64,000 nt of DNA from Planctomycetota bacterium (GTDB taxonomy: Bacteria; Planctomycetota; UBA1135; GCA-002686595). The notes beneath the pieces were generated by a model. The model did not search any database, was not told the origin of the DNA, and was given only the letters and a program-made list of their open reading frames with translations. Below are positions 50,909 through 59,835 of this stretch, piece after piece; the first letter of the stretch is position 1, and each line of letters begins with the position of its first letter. The position numbers and the translations under genes are program-made. The DNA is taken from NCBI GenBank assembly GCA_002862085.1, contig PKCK01000047.1:1-64000 (forward strand). The letters are read 5' to 3'.

Positions 50909-52381
50909 TCAGTAGTTCTTCGCGAAGAGAACGCGCTGGGCGCTCGGGTGGCCGGTCTTCACGCACTGCCCCGGCTCTGCCGCGGGTCCCTCGCCGTCGA
51001 GCGGTACGCAGCGCAGAGTGGCCTTCGTGGCTTCCTTGATCGCGAGTTCCGTCTCCGTCGTCCCGTCCCAATGGGCGTACACGAACTTCGAGCCGCCCTC
51101 CTCGAAGCAGGACGCGAAGTCGTCCCAGGAGTCGACCTCCACGGTGTTCTCCTCGCGGAAGGCGAGGGCGCGATCGAAGAGCTGGCGCTGGAAGGCGTCC
51201 AGTCGCTTGCCGATCTCGACGCCGAGACCGTCCCAGGGGAGCGCCTCCTTGACCGGACGGCCGCGCTCGTCGACGTCCGCGAGCCGCATCTTCGACATGA
51301 CGGCGCGCTGCTCGAGATCGCGCGGGCCGAGCTCGAGGCGGATCGGGACCCCCTTGCGCTCCCACTCGTAGTACTTCGCGCCCGGCTTCATCCCGTCGCG
51401 GTCGTCGATCTCGACGGTGAGGCCGTCGTCGCGCAGGTCCGCCGCGAGCTTCGCGGCCGCGTCCAGCACAGCCGCGCGCTCCTCGTCCTTGCGATAGATC
51501 GGAACGATCACCACGTGGATCGGCGCCAGCTTCGGCGGCAGCACGAGGCCGTCGTCGTCGGAGTGCGTCATGATCAGCGCGCCCACGAGGCGCGTGCTCA
51601 CGCCCCAGGACGTCTGCCAGACGTGCTCGCGCTCGCCGCTGGCGTTCTGGAACGTGACATCGAAGGCCTTGCCGAAGTTCTGGCCGAGGTCGTGGCTGGT
51701 CCCCATCTGCAGAGCCTTGCCGTCCTGCATCATCCCCTCGATCGTTTGCGTCTCGAGAGCACCGGCGAATCGCTCGTTCGCGCTCTTGATGCCGCGCACG
51801 ACCGGGACGGCCATGACGTCGTGGGCGAAGTCGCGGTACACGTCCAGCATGCGCCGGACCTCCTCGCGAGCCTCCGCGTGGTTGGCGTGTGCGGTGTGCC
51901 CCTCCTGCCAGTAGAACTCGCCGGTGCGCAGGAAGATCCGCGTGCGGAGCTCCCAGCGCATGACGTTCGCCCACTGGTTGATCAGCAACGGCAGGTCACG
52001 GTGCGAGTCGATCCACTTCGAGAAGAAGTGGCCGATGATCGTCTCGGACGTCGGCCGGATGACGTACGGCTCCTCGAGCTCCTTGCCGCCGGCCTGGGTG
52101 ACCACGGCGAGTTCGGGCGCGAATCCCTCGACGTGCTCGGCCTCCTTGTTGATGAAGCTCATCGGGATGAGCAGCGGGAACGCGGCGTTCTTGTGGCCGG
52201 TCTCCTTGAAGCGACGGTCGAGGTCGCGCTGCATCGCCTCCCAGATGGCGAAGCCGTGGGGTTTGATGACCATGCACCCCTTGACGACCCCCGCGGCTTC
52301 CGCGAGGTCGCCGGCGGCGATGACGTCCTGGTACCACTGCGCGTAGTCCTCCGCGCGTGTCTTGATCTTGGCTCCGGCCAA
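50909..52381 (-). CDS. proS: Prolyl-tRNA synthetase, archaeal/eukaryote-like type
   Basis: Charges tRNA-Pro. The 490-residue protein lacks the bacterial editing insertion and ends in a C-terminal domain with conserved cysteines (CFEEGG, LRCVPLD, QCVKTG) and a terminal Tyr, as in archaeal-type (ProS type 3) enzymes. Class II motifs: [18 protein letters not shown] and the [10 protein letters not shown] region. The start is TTG at 52381, supported by an excellent AAGGAG ribosome site five to six bases upstream; no in-frame ATG lies in a suitable place. It is divergent from the rhodanese gene. Confidence 0.95.
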   Translation of the reverse strand: MAGAKIKTRAEDYAQWYQDVIAAGDLAEAAGVVKGCMVIKPHGFAIWEAMQRDLDRRFKETGHKNAAFPLLIPMSFINKEAEHVEGFAPELAVVTQAGGKELEEPYVIRPTSETIIGHFFSKWIDSHRDLPLLINQWANVMRWELRTRIFLRTGEFYWQEGHTAHANHAEAREEVRRMLDVYRDFAHDVMAVPVVRGIKSANERFAGALETQTIEGMMQDGKALQMGTSHDLGQNFGKAFDVTFQNASGEREHVWQTSWGVSTRLVGALIMTHSDDDGLVLPPKLAPIHVVIVPIYRKDEERAAVLDAAAKLAADLRDDGLTVEIDDRDGMKPGAKYYEWERKGVPIRLELGPRDLEQRAVMSKMRLADVDERGRPVKEALPWDGLGVEIGKRLDAFQRQLFDRALAFREENTVEVDSWDDFASCFEEGGSKFVYAHWDGTTETELAIKEATKATLRCVPLDGEGPAAEPGQCVKTGHPSAQRVLFAKNY

Positions 52382-52515
52382 GGCAGTCTCCTTCGCGCGG
52401 CCTTCCGGGGCGTCTCCGGCGCAGTGTCGGAGGGCCCGCCCATTCGGGTCCCCCGGCGCTGGTTCGCCCCGACCGCTGGCGATCGGGCCGAGGAGAGTAC
52501 AGGGGGACGCTGCGG

Positions 52516-52521
52516 TAGACT
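52516..52521 (+). promoter_or_regulatory. Putative -10 element upstream of the rhodanese gene
   Basis: TAGACT in GCGGTAGACTATCC lies 67 bases before the ATG at 52589, in the proS/rhodanese divergent gap. The same hexamer is seen at 19455 and 37585. Confidence 0.35.
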
Positions 52522-52588
52522 ATCCAAGGCCCGCCCGATCGCTCCCGGGCCCCCAGCCCTCCCGGACCTGACGTCCTGGCACGTTCCC

Positions 52589-53101
52589 ATGAGCCAAGTC
52601 GAACTCGACATCCGCCCCGAGATGACGATGGAGGAGATCCTCTCCGTCGCCCCCGCCGCCCAGCGCGCTCTGTTCCAGCGCTACCACGTGGGGGGCTGCT
52701 CGGCCTGCGGCTTCCAGCCCTCGGATACCCTCGCTCAGGTGGCGAAGGACCACAACATCCTCGACATGAAGGACATGATCGAGACGATCGTCCGGGCGGA
52801 GACCATGGATCGAGAGCGCCAGCTCGACCCCTCGGAGGTCCGCGCGCTCCAGGCGGAAGGCGCCGAGATGTCCTTCATCGACGTGCGTACCCCCGACGAG
52901 CAAGAGGCCCCCGCCGCCGATGGGTCGGAGCCTCTCGACTACGACGCATCGGACAAGTACATGTCCCTGCCGAAGGAGCGCCGCATCGTCTTCGTCTGCG
53001 CGAATGGCGACCGTTCGCTGGACGTGGCGAGCTATTTCCTCGGCCACGGTTTCACCAACGTCTACGCGGTTCGCGGCGGCCTCGCGGCCTGGAACGCCTG
53101 A
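52589..53101 (+). CDS. DUF1858-like plus rhodanese domain sulfurtransferase
   Basis: 170 residues. Residues 1-65 contain Cys37-x2-Cys40 in VGGCSACGFQPSDTLAQ, typical of the DUF1858/ScdA-N helical domain that accompanies Fe-S and sulfur proteins. Residues about 85-170 form a rhodanese domain, with FIDVRTPDE at the start, the active-site loop C137-A-N-G-D-R-S, and VRGGLAAWNA at the end. A role in persulfide transfer or redox sulfur handling is likely. It is divergent from proS with 207 bases between. Confidence 0.85.
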   Translation: MSQVELDIRPEMTMEEILSVAPAAQRALFQRYHVGGCSACGFQPSDTLAQVAKDHNILDMKDMIETIVRAETMDRERQLDPSEVRALQAEGAEMSFIDVRTPDEQEAPAADGSEPLDYDASDKYMSLPKERRIVFVCANGDRSLDVASYFLGHGFTNVYAVRGGLAAWNA

Positions 53102-53120
53102 GGCCGAACCGTTCGAGCGC

Positions 53121-53134
53121 GAGCCCGCGGGCTC
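53121..53134. terminator. Possible short bidirectional terminator
   Basis: GAGCCCGCGGGCTC is a perfect palindrome (5-bp stem, CGCG loop) between the convergent rhodanese and pseudopilin genes. It is short, with no T-run, so it is weakly supported. Confidence 0.3.
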
Positions 53135-53153
53135 TCGGAGCAGCGTCGTACCC

Positions 53154-53678
53154 TCAGTGGCCGGGGCCTTCGCCCACCGTCACGAGCCCGCTCTGCGCAG
53201 CGAGCGTGACCACGCGCGTCTCTCCCTTGTAGCCGATGGTCACGGCGATCGAACGCGACACCGTTCCGGTCGGATCGAAGGTCACGGAGCGGGGCGTCGC
53301 CGGCTCGAGCGCTTCGATGGTCACGCCGCGGAAGACGGCGTCGAAGTCGTAGCGTCGGACGTAGGCGCCGGCGCCGTAGGGCGATATCAGGACCTGTCCG
53401 CTTCGGTCGGTGGCGCTGTATCCGCCGCCGTCTTCGTCGAAACGGAGCCAGAGCTCCTGTCGGTACACCGCCGCGCGGCCGCCGACCTCGCGCAGGTCGC
53501 TCGCGAGCAGTTCGGCGGCACTCTTCAGGGTGACGTCCGGCCGAGCGAAGTAGGAGGGGATTCCGAAGCTGGCGGCGATCCCGAGGACGACCATCAGGAT
53601 CAGCAGCTCCAGGATGGTGAAGCCCGAGCTCCGGCGGCCCCGTACAGGAGCCGTGAGGCGGGGAAGAGACGTGCCCAT
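53154..53678 (-). CDS. GspH/FimT-type pseudopilin
   Basis: 174 residues. A prepilin peptidase site follows the basic leader: Gly19 then F-T-I-L-E, with Glu at +5 and a 20-residue hydrophobic helix, as in type IV pilins and type II secretion pseudopilins. The C-terminal part is beta-rich ('PRSVTFDPTGTVSRSIAVTI'), matching GspH. No other pilus or secretion genes are in the window, so it is an orphan minor pseudopilin that must work with genes elsewhere. Confidence 0.88.
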   Translation of the reverse strand: MGTSLPRLTAPVRGRRSSGFTILELLILMVVLGIAASFGIPSYFARPDVTLKSAAELLASDLREVGGRAAVYRQELWLRFDEDGGGYSATDRSGQVLISPYGAGAYVRRYDFDAVFRGVTIEALEPATPRSVTFDPTGTVSRSIAVTIGYKGETRVVTLAAQSGLVTVGEGPGH

Positions 53679-53774
53679 GGCGATGTTGCGTCCATCGACC
53701 CGTCGGGCGGAGCCCCTTGAGGTGGTTCCTCGCCCCGCGCTCGTCGGAGAGCGGAGGCAGGGCTCTTCTCACGC

Positions 53775-54149
53775 CTAGCTCGTGCGACAGCCGTTCTCGA
53801 GCGCCTCGATCAGGGACTCCGGCTGGATGGGCTTGTTCAGGAGCATCTCGGCCGCGAAGCGGTCGGGGATCTCCTCCGCCGCGACCTCGCCCGTGAGGAA
53901 GACGAAGGGGATCGCCCGGCTCCGGAGCGCGTCTGCCACGGGGAACGACATCTCCCCCTCGAGGTCGATGTCGAGGATTGCAGCTTCGAACGAGTCCTGA
54001 TCGAGGCTCTTCAAAGCGTCAGCCCTGGTCGATGCGGGGCCCACGGTCTGCCAGCCGTACGCGGCGAGCGCGAACGACAAGGATTCCGCCAGCTCCGTGT
54101 TGTCCTCGACCACGAGGACGCTGCGGTCAGCACCGTTGAAGTGTGTCAT
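53775..54149 (-). CDS. Single-domain response regulator
   Basis: 124 residues that are only a receiver domain. Acidic pocket VVEDN (about 12-16), phospho-acceptor Asp in AILDIDLEGE, Thr in FVFLTGE and Lys in LLNKPI are all present, so phosphorylation should work. No output domain is attached; such proteins act by phosphotransfer or by binding a partner. It is 96 bases upstream of the pseudopilin on the same strand; co-transcription is possible. Confidence 0.9.
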   Translation of the reverse strand: MTHFNGADRSVLVVEDNTELAESLSFALAAYGWQTVGPASTRADALKSLDQDSFEAAILDIDLEGEMSFPVADALRSRAIPFVFLTGEVAAEEIPDRFAAEMLLNKPIQPESLIEALENGCRTS

Positions 54150-54232
54150 GGGTTGCAGGGAGCACCGTTTCCGCTGCTCGTCGCCCTCCCCCAGATATAG
54201 TGGTTCGCCCTCAATTCTGGGGTGGTTTCGGC

Positions 54233-54238
54233 AGAATA
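54233..54238 (-). promoter_or_regulatory. Putative -10 element of the response regulator
   Basis: On the minus strand CGGTATTCTGC contains TATTCT about 83 bases before the ATG at 54149. Same 11-mer as upstream of the dienelactone hydrolase. Confidence 0.35.
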
Positions 54239-54313
54239 CCGTGAGGTGCTTTAAGCGTTATCCCTTAATCCCGGGCTAAGTCACTGAAAAAGCGACTTCC
54301 AGCGCTGCTACGG

Positions 54314-54319
54314 TATTCT
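54314..54319 (+). promoter_or_regulatory. Putative -10 element facing the DUF3050 gene
   Basis: CGGTATTCTCC contains TATTCT on the plus strand, about 210 bases before the GTG at 54530, in the AT-richer part of the gap. Confidence 0.3.
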
Positions 54320-54529
54320 CCGCGGATCAAGCACCGCTCTCCCGATCGAGCCTGCGGGGAGCCCTGTAGATCCCTCCACGCGTCGCCACGAATCCACCAT
54401 GCTGACCGCTCGTCTCCCGCGGAGCTCCAGCCCGCAGGAGGGCACCGCCCGGGGTGCCACGTCACTCCGCAGCCCACGTGGACTCGCTGCCGCACTTCCC
54501 CTCTCGAGCAGAGGGACTATCTCCCTGCC

Positions 54530-55285
54530 GTGAACGCAACCACCACAACGCTCTCTGCGCTCAAGGGCGCCCTCTCCGAGCACCCCATTTACGAATCCGT
54601 ACGGACTCCTGGCCAGCTCCGATCGTTCATGGAGCACCACGTGGTCTGCGTGCTGGATTTCATGTCTCTCGTCAAGAGCCTCCAGCGAGACCTCACCTGC
54701 ATGGGACCGGTGTGGCTCCCGCCGGCGAACTCCGAAGTGGCGCGGTTCATCAACGAGATCGTGCTCGACGAGGAGACCGACCAGGAGTTCCCCGGCGAAG
54801 GGCCGGGGAGTCACTTCCAGTGGTACGTGGAGGCGATGGACGAGATGGGCGCGAACACGGGTCCGATCCGCGAGCTCTGCGCGGATCTCGCCAGCGGCAC
54901 GCCCCCCGTCGAGGCCCTCGAGCGCAGCGCGCTCCCCCCCGCGTCCCGAGAGTTCGGAGCGGTCACCTTCCGCTCCCTGGAGCAGCCGCTGCACGTACGT
55001 GCCGCGATCTTCCTCCACGGTCGCGAGGACATCATCCCGGGTATGTTCCTGCCCCTCGTGCGCGAGCTTCGCGCGGGAGGGCTGTCTTGCGAGCTCCTCG
55101 TCGGCTACCTCGAGCGTCACATCGAGGCCGACGGTGAGCATCACGGTCCCCTCGCGCGCCGGCTCCTCGACGAGCTCTGCGGCGGCGATCCGTCCAGGGT
55201 GTCAGCGGCAGAACAGGCCGCCCTCGAGGCCGTCGAGGCACGACGCGCCCTCTGGGACGCGACGTGTGAGGCTCTGCTCGCCTGA
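54530..55285 (+). CDS. DUF3050 family protein
   Basis: 251 residues from a GTG start. Family blocks are strong: 'FMEHHVVCVLDFMSLVKSLQ' (about 33-52), 'NEIVLDEETDQEF', SHFQWYVEAM, 'GREDIIPGMFLPLV' and YLERHIEADGEHHGP. The His/Glu pattern in an all-helical protein resembles heme-oxygenase-like di-metal oxidases, so a metal cofactor is plausible. The biochemical role is not established as far as I know. Convergent with pyrD, 13 bases apart. Confidence 0.88.
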   Translation: MNATTTTLSALKGALSEHPIYESVRTPGQLRSFMEHHVVCVLDFMSLVKSLQRDLTCMGPVWLPPANSEVARFINEIVLDEETDQEFPGEGPGSHFQWYVEAMDEMGANTGPIRELCADLASGTPPVEALERSALPPASREFGAVTFRSLEQPLHVRAAIFLHGREDIIPGMFLPLVRELRAGGLSCELLVGYLERHIEADGEHHGPLARRLLDELCGGDPSRVSAAEQAALEAVEARRALWDATCEALLA

Positions 55286-55298
55286 CGGCGGGCTTCGC

Positions 55299-56426
55299 TC
55301 AGGCGCAGGAGCCCACCGCGTCGGCCACGCTTCCGTGGCCGTCGCGATCGAGGCCTCGCACGATCGTTCGCGCGGCTTCCCCGACGAGCCCGGGGCCCGC
55401 GTACACGAGCCCGGTGTAGAGCTCGACGAGGTCGGCGCCGGCGCAGATGCGCTCGTAGGCGGCCTCTGGAGTGTCGATCCCTCCCACGCCCACGATCGCC
55501 GCGCGCCCCTCGAGGCGCCGGCGCATGTGGCGGGTCATGGCCAGGGCGCGGGCGCGGATCGGCGCTCCGCTCAGCCCTCCATGCCCGATGGCCTCGAGGC
55601 GCGCGGTCGGCGTGCTCAGGCCCGCGCGGTCACTCGCGGTGTTCGTCGCGACGAATCCCGCGACGCCGCGCTCCAGAGCGAGGTCCATCAGCTCGTCGAG
55701 GGCGCTCGTGTCGAAGGCGCCCTCGGCGTCGAGCGGAGCGGGCGGCGAGAGCTTGACGAGGACGGGGACCCCGGATCTCAGCGCCGCGCGCTCGGCCATC
55801 ACGCGGTCCAGCAGCTCGGCGAGGGACGCGGGGTCCTCGAACGTCTTGCCCTCGGCCGTGTTGGGACAGGAGACGTTGAGAACGAGGAAGTCCGCGTGGG
55901 GGAGCATCGTGCGCGCCGCGCACGCGAAGTCGTCGAGGCCCTCGGCACCGATGATCGCTGGATCGTGTGTCTTCACGACGTTGATCCCGATGGGGAACCC
56001 CGGCGGCCGGCGCATGCCGCCGATGCGCCTCGCGATCGCCGCCGCGCCTTCGTTCCCGAGGCCGAGCCTGTTCACGAGCGCGCGGTCCGTGGGGAGGCGG
56101 AAGGCGCGGGGCTTGGGGTTGCCCGGCCGTGGCTCCGCGCTGACCGAGCCCACCTCGCAGAAGCCACATCCGATCTGCTCGACGAGTGGCACGATCTCCG
56201 CGTTCTTGTCGAGGCCGGCCGCGGTGCCGATGGGCACGCGGAAGTCGAGCCCGAGGACGCGCGACGAGAGTCGCGCTCGCTCCTCCGCGCCGAGGCGCAA
56301 GGGGTGCAGCGCGCGGACGAGCGGGCCCGCCACCTGGCCCACGCGGCCGAGCCGCACGGCCATGTCGTGAGCAGTGTCCGCGGACGCGCGGAAGAGGAGC
56401 GGACGGAGAGCGCCGTAGAGTCCCAT
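55299..56426 (-). CDS. pyrD: Dihydroorotate dehydrogenase (quinone), class 2
   Basis: Oxidises dihydroorotate to orotate in pyrimidine synthesis, passing electrons to quinone at the inner membrane. The 375-residue protein has the class 2 N-terminal membrane-binding helix region (YGALRPLLFRASADTAHDMA), 'GLDKNAEIVPLVEQIGCGF', RLPTDRALVNRLGLGNEG, catalytic Ser in LNVSCPNTAEG, and the FMN phosphate loop VGVGGIDTPEAAYE. ATG 56426 is chosen over the upstream TTG at 56432. It sits 15 bases downstream of the YCF48-like gene. Confidence 0.96.
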   Translation of the reverse strand: MGLYGALRPLLFRASADTAHDMAVRLGRVGQVAGPLVRALHPLRLGAEERARLSSRVLGLDFRVPIGTAAGLDKNAEIVPLVEQIGCGFCEVGSVSAEPRPGNPKPRAFRLPTDRALVNRLGLGNEGAAAIARRIGGMRRPPGFPIGINVVKTHDPAIIGAEGLDDFACAARTMLPHADFLVLNVSCPNTAEGKTFEDPASLAELLDRVMAERAALRSGVPVLVKLSPPAPLDAEGAFDTSALDELMDLALERGVAGFVATNTASDRAGLSTPTARLEAIGHGGLSGAPIRARALAMTRHMRRRLEGRAAIVGVGGIDTPEAAYERICAGADLVELYTGLVYAGPGLVGEAARTIVRGLDRDGHGSVADAVGSCA

Positions 56427-56441
56427 GGCCAAGGTCGCCCC

Positions 56442-57530
56442 TCAGCGTAGGCGCGCGACCCGCCCGCGGTGGCCGACGAACCACAGGGAACCGTCGGCGG
56501 CGCGATCGACGCAATGGAACCCCTCGTCGGAGAAGGCCTCCCACGTCCGTCCGCCGTCACGGCTGATGTCGGTGCCGGTCTGTCCGGTCGCGAGGAAGAC
56601 GCCGTCGCCGAGAGCGCACGATCCCGCGCGCTGACCCCTCGGTCCGACCGTCGGGGCCGTCCAGGTCGCGCCGCCGTCCTTCGTGAAGGCTGCGCACTCG
56701 ACTCCGCCGCGCTCCCGCGCCGTGAAGTCACCTCCGACGGCCACTCCGCGGCCCTCGCCGTCGAGGGCCAGGGAGAAAGCGCCCGACGCGGGCTTCGGCG
56801 CCGGAATCGGGATGGTCGCAGCGCTCCAGCTCTCCGCGCGATCCTCGCTGATGAGGGCCCTCGCGGTGCCGTCGTTGGCCCCGGTCACGAACACCGTGCG
56901 CGCTCCATCCAGGCGAATCCCCGTGCCGCTCGCGGCGAAGGCCGCCTCGCCGGAGGAGAGCGCCGCGGGCGCGCTGGGCGCCGCTCTCCAGCGAGCGGTC
57001 GCCGGGTCGCGCAGGAGCACGCGGAACCGGCCGTCCGCGAGCGGGTCCCCGTAGGCCACGGCGCGCTCCGTGGCGTCCATGTCGAAGCCGTCGAGGAAGG
57101 ACGCGGGGTCCGTCTCCCGATGCTCGACGGTCCAGGTCGCCCCGCCGTCGTCCGTCCGCAGGATCCTCGAGGCGCCGCCCGGCCCGGCGCACATGACCCA
57201 GGCCCGGGTGGCGTCTCGCGCGTGCACGTCGCGAACGTCGAGAGCGGGGTCCTCGCCCTGGATGAGGAGCGGCGTGACGTCGCGCCAGCTGGCGCCACCG
57301 TCGGTGGTCAGGGCGACGGTCGGGCCGCTGCCCGTGACCCAGCAGACGTCCGCGCTCACCGCGCACAGCCCTCGCAGGCTCGGACCCTGCTCGATGGCTC
57401 CCAGTCGGAGGCCAGCGGGGTCCGGCGTGACCGGGTCTGGGGCAGCCGACCAGGACGCGCAGCCGGACACGAGGAAGGCGACCGACGCCATCACGGCGGC
57501 GGCTGACGAGCGCTGGGGGAGACACGGCAT
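56442..57530 (-). CDS. YCF48/BNR-type beta-propeller lipoprotein
   Basis: 362 residues from ATG 57530. The signal sequence ends in a lipobox (VSGC near residue 24). Repeats of the BNR/Asp-box kind are visible (ALTTDGGASWRDV, LRTDDGGATWTVE, FTKDGGATWTAP, ISRDGGRTWEAF), predicting a beta-propeller like YCF48/HCF136 or sialidase-type repeats. There are no catalytic residues of sialidases. An outer or inner membrane lipoprotein with a binding or assembly role is likely. Confidence 0.85.
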   Translation of the reverse strand: MPCLPQRSSAAAVMASVAFLVSGCASWSAAPDPVTPDPAGLRLGAIEQGPSLRGLCAVSADVCWVTGSGPTVALTTDGGASWRDVTPLLIQGEDPALDVRDVHARDATRAWVMCAGPGGASRILRTDDGGATWTVEHRETDPASFLDGFDMDATERAVAYGDPLADGRFRVLLRDPATARWRAAPSAPAALSSGEAAFAASGTGIRLDGARTVFVTGANDGTARALISEDRAESWSAATIPIPAPKPASGAFSLALDGEGRGVAVGGDFTARERGGVECAAFTKDGGATWTAPTVGPRGQRAGSCALGDGVFLATGQTGTDISRDGGRTWEAFSDEGFHCVDRAADGSLWFVGHRGRVARLR

Positions 57531-57599
57531 GGGAGGGAGGCTACAACGTCGGGCCGCCGCGTGACGCCCGCGCGTGCGACCGACGGAGGAGCCCCGAGC

Positions 57600-58310
57600 G
57601 TGACGAGCGGAGACCAGGAGCCTGCACCCGACGCGAGGAGGGTCCACCTCGGCGTGGACGGGACCCGCGGGCGGTGGATCTCCGTCGCGATCGACGACGA
57701 CGGCGCCTTCCTCGGGGCGCGCCTCCTGGACACGCTGGCCGAGGTCATGGACGCGTACCCGGGCGCGGTCACCGTGGCGATCGACGTCCCCATCGGCCTG
57801 CCCGAGCGAGGTCCGCGCGCGGCGGATCTCGAGGCCAAGATGCTCCTCGGGTCGAGACGCTCCACGATCTTCCCCGTCCCGCCGCGAGCGGTGCTCGAGG
57901 CCGCGAGCTACGGAGAGGCCCGCGCCATCGCGCAGGAGCTCACCGGCAAGAGCATCTCGGCCCAGTCCTTCGCGCTGCGCCACAACATTCTCGAGGCCGC
58001 GCCGCTCGGCGCCGACGAGCGCGTCTTCGAGGTGCACCCCGAGCTCGCCTTCAGCGCGCTCGCGGGGCGCGTGCTCCAGAGCTCGAAGCGGACGTGGAAC
58101 GGCGCCCAGGAGCGGCGCGCGTGCCTCGCCTCTGCGGGGCTCGTGCTGCCCGCCGACCTCGGCGAGGCCGGCGCGGCCCCGGTGGACGACGTCCTCGACG
58201 CCGCCGTCTGTGCCTGGTCGGCGCGCCGGATCTCGGGCGGTGAGGGGCAACACGTACCGGAGCAGCCAGAACGCGACGGGGCGGGCCGCCCCATGTCCAT
58301 CTGGTTCTGA
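57600..58310 (+). CDS. DUF429 (predicted RNase H-like) protein
   Basis: 236 residues. DUF429 landmarks: HLGVDGTRGRWISVAI at the start, AIDVPIGLPERGPRAADLEA, SSTIFPVPPRAVLEA-like text (RRSTIFPVPPRAV), and FEVHPELAFSAL. The domain is predicted to adopt an RNase H-like fold; no activity is established. GTG 57600 is preferred because GGAGGAG precedes it at usual distance; GTG 57561 would add 13 residues. Divergent from the YCF48-like gene. Confidence 0.85.
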   Translation: MTSGDQEPAPDARRVHLGVDGTRGRWISVAIDDDGAFLGARLLDTLAEVMDAYPGAVTVAIDVPIGLPERGPRAADLEAKMLLGSRRSTIFPVPPRAVLEAASYGEARAIAQELTGKSISAQSFALRHNILEAAPLGADERVFEVHPELAFSALAGRVLQSSKRTWNGAQERRACLASAGLVLPADLGEAGAAPVDDVLDAAVCAWSARRISGGEGQHVPEQPERDGAGRPMSIWF

Positions 58311-58353
58311 TCCGGCGGCGACCGCGCGCCGGGGCGGGTCCGGGAGGGACGCG

Positions 58354-58743
58354 CTAGCGCTCCCCGGCCTCGAGCTCGGCGACGCGCTTCCTGAGCCGTG
58401 CGTTCTCCGCCTCGAGGTCGCCCGCCCCCGTCGCCGGCGAGTCGGGCGCGCCGCTCTCCACGACCTCGTCGTTGGTGAGGTAGACCCCGCTGAACATCGA
58501 CGTCTTCACGTGCGCGCGGTGCAGGTCACCCCGCTCGTCCCGATAGACGATCTGATAGATGCGCGAGTCCTTCTCTCCGAACCAACCCGGTCCGAAGGGG
58601 TCCCAGCTGCGATCGACGAGCTCCCATCCGCGCTGTTGGACGTAGGCCTCGACGCGATCGCCGTCGAAGCCGCCGGCCACGAGCCTGGCGATGACCGCGA
58701 CGGCGGCGGCGAGCAGTACGAACGGGAGGAACGACTCGGGCAT
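58354..58743 (-). CDS. Single-pass membrane protein of unknown function
   Basis: 129 residues: one N-terminal membrane helix (LPFVLLAAAVAVIARLVAG), then a conserved-looking soluble part (WDPFGPGWFGEKDSRIYQIV, DLHRAHVKTSMFSGVYLTND) and a short C-terminal coiled coil (LEAENARLRKRVAELEAG). The 'GEKDSRIYQIVYRDERG' and 'AHVKTSMFSGVY' blocks recur in hypothetical proteins of several phyla. The longer in-frame sequence upstream is Arg/Pro/Gly-rich and is probably not coding. Confidence 0.7.
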   Translation of the reverse strand: MPESFLPFVLLAAAVAVIARLVAGGFDGDRVEAYVQQRGWELVDRSWDPFGPGWFGEKDSRIYQIVYRDERGDLHRAHVKTSMFSGVYLTNDEVVESGAPDSPATGAGDLEAENARLRKRVAELEAGER

Positions 58744-59180
58744 CACGTCCCCCGGCCCCGACCCCGGGCTCGGCCAGCCACCGGAGTCCTCGAAGACCAT
58801 CCTGCTCACCTCCGATCCCTGGAAGGCCAGGTGGATGACCTCGTTCACGGTCGCGACGGCGTAGTCCTGGAGCTCCACGGCGCGAGGATAGCGCTCGAGC
58901 GGGTCGAGCGCCTGCGTGGGCCGACCAGCGTGCGGCTCCGCGGGGTCTTCACGGGGAGTTCCCCCTCGCGCGCCTTCGTCTCCTGGATCGCGTCGGCGCG
59001 GCGTCTGCGCCGACTCTGGCGAGCGCCACCCGGCCCACGGCTCCGTCACGGTGCCCCCCGTCCGCGGGGGGCGGAGCGCCTGGGACAGGACGGCCGCGAG
59101 ACTCGATCGAGGCGCGGCGCCGCCGATCCACCGGATCCGCGCGGAACCAGCGGGGTCCGTTCGGCGAAGAGCGAGATGCA
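58744..59180. other. Gene-free stretch
   Basis: 437 bases between divergent genes. The minus-strand frame stays open upstream of the membrane protein, but its translation is Arg/Pro/Gly-rich with no recognisable domain. No repeat, RNA gene or clear promoter is visible. Confidence 0.4.
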
Positions 59181-59774
59181 ATGGAAGCGCGCTCCGCCGA
59201 CGTCCCGCTCGGCCCGCTGGTGGGCGGGCCCACGCCCCGCGGCTTTCGAACCCATGTCCTCGACCGGACCTGGCGCTTCGGGGTGCCCGTCGAGGTGCTC
59301 TGGAGCTGGCTGAACGACCCTCGCACGTTCACGCGGGGCCAGCTGCCCCCTTTCCGGGTCGAGTTCCTCCCGATGGAGGACGGCCGCCCCGGCGGGTTCG
59401 AGCCGGGCTGCCTCAACGCGCACCACGGGCCCCTGATGAGCTTCCACGGGGTCATCGGTGAGGTGCGGCCCCATGAGTACAGGGACCTCCGCTACTCCTA
59501 CGGGAGCTACGCCCTCTCCATGCGCCTCGCGCGGCCCCGGCGGCTGGAGTTCTGGTTCGAGGCCGAGTCGCCGGAGCGTTCGACTCTCCGCATGCGCCTC
59601 GAGACCGACACCCGCGCCTGGTTCGGGCCTCTCTGGGGTGGCGTCAACCGTTTCTTCTGGTGGAACTTCGGGCTGTCGGCGCGGCTGCTCCTCCGGTTCC
59701 GCGCAGCGAGGCGGAGCCGCGCGAGGGCCGAAGCGGCTCAAGGCGCCGACGGATCAGGTCGACAGACCCGGTGA
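59181..59774 (+). CDS. SRPBCC-like (START/polyketide-cyclase fold) protein
   Basis: 197 residues. The segment THVLDRTWRFGVPVEVLWSW (about 24-43) starts a typical SRPBCC ligand-binding fold, with FHGVIGEVRPHEYRDLRYSY and 'RPRRLEFWFEAESPERST' forming the antiparallel sheet and 'WWNFGLSARLLLRFRAARR' the long C-terminal helix. Such proteins bind hydrophobic ligands. The tail is Arg/Ala-rich. The ligand is not predictable. Confidence 0.7.
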   Translation: MEARSADVPLGPLVGGPTPRGFRTHVLDRTWRFGVPVEVLWSWLNDPRTFTRGQLPPFRVEFLPMEDGRPGGFEPGCLNAHHGPLMSFHGVIGEVRPHEYRDLRYSYGSYALSMRLARPRRLEFWFEAESPERSTLRMRLETDTRAWFGPLWGGVNRFFWWNFGLSARLLLRFRAARRSRARAEAAQGADGSGRQTR

Positions 59775-59835
59775 GCGCTCGGATCCGGCCCCGCGCGGGG
59801 ACGCCGAGTGCACCTCGAGCCGAACCCGTACGAGC

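Larger units (their letters stand above)
54150..54529. other. Intergenic region with inverted AGAATACCG boxes
   Basis: A 380-base divergent gap with no gene. It is clearly more AT-rich than its surroundings around 54200-54320. The 9-mer AGAATACCG (54233-54241) and its complement CGGTATTCT (54311-54319) form an inverted pair 69 bases apart. On their own strands each gives a TATTCT -10-like box, pointing to the response regulator and to the DUF3050 gene respectively. They could instead be paired operator sites. Confidence 0.45.

Noticed and set aside
58744-59180. N-terminal extension of the membrane protein at 58354-58743
   Set aside because: The frame is open but its translation is low-complexity; the ATG right before the membrane helix is the better start.
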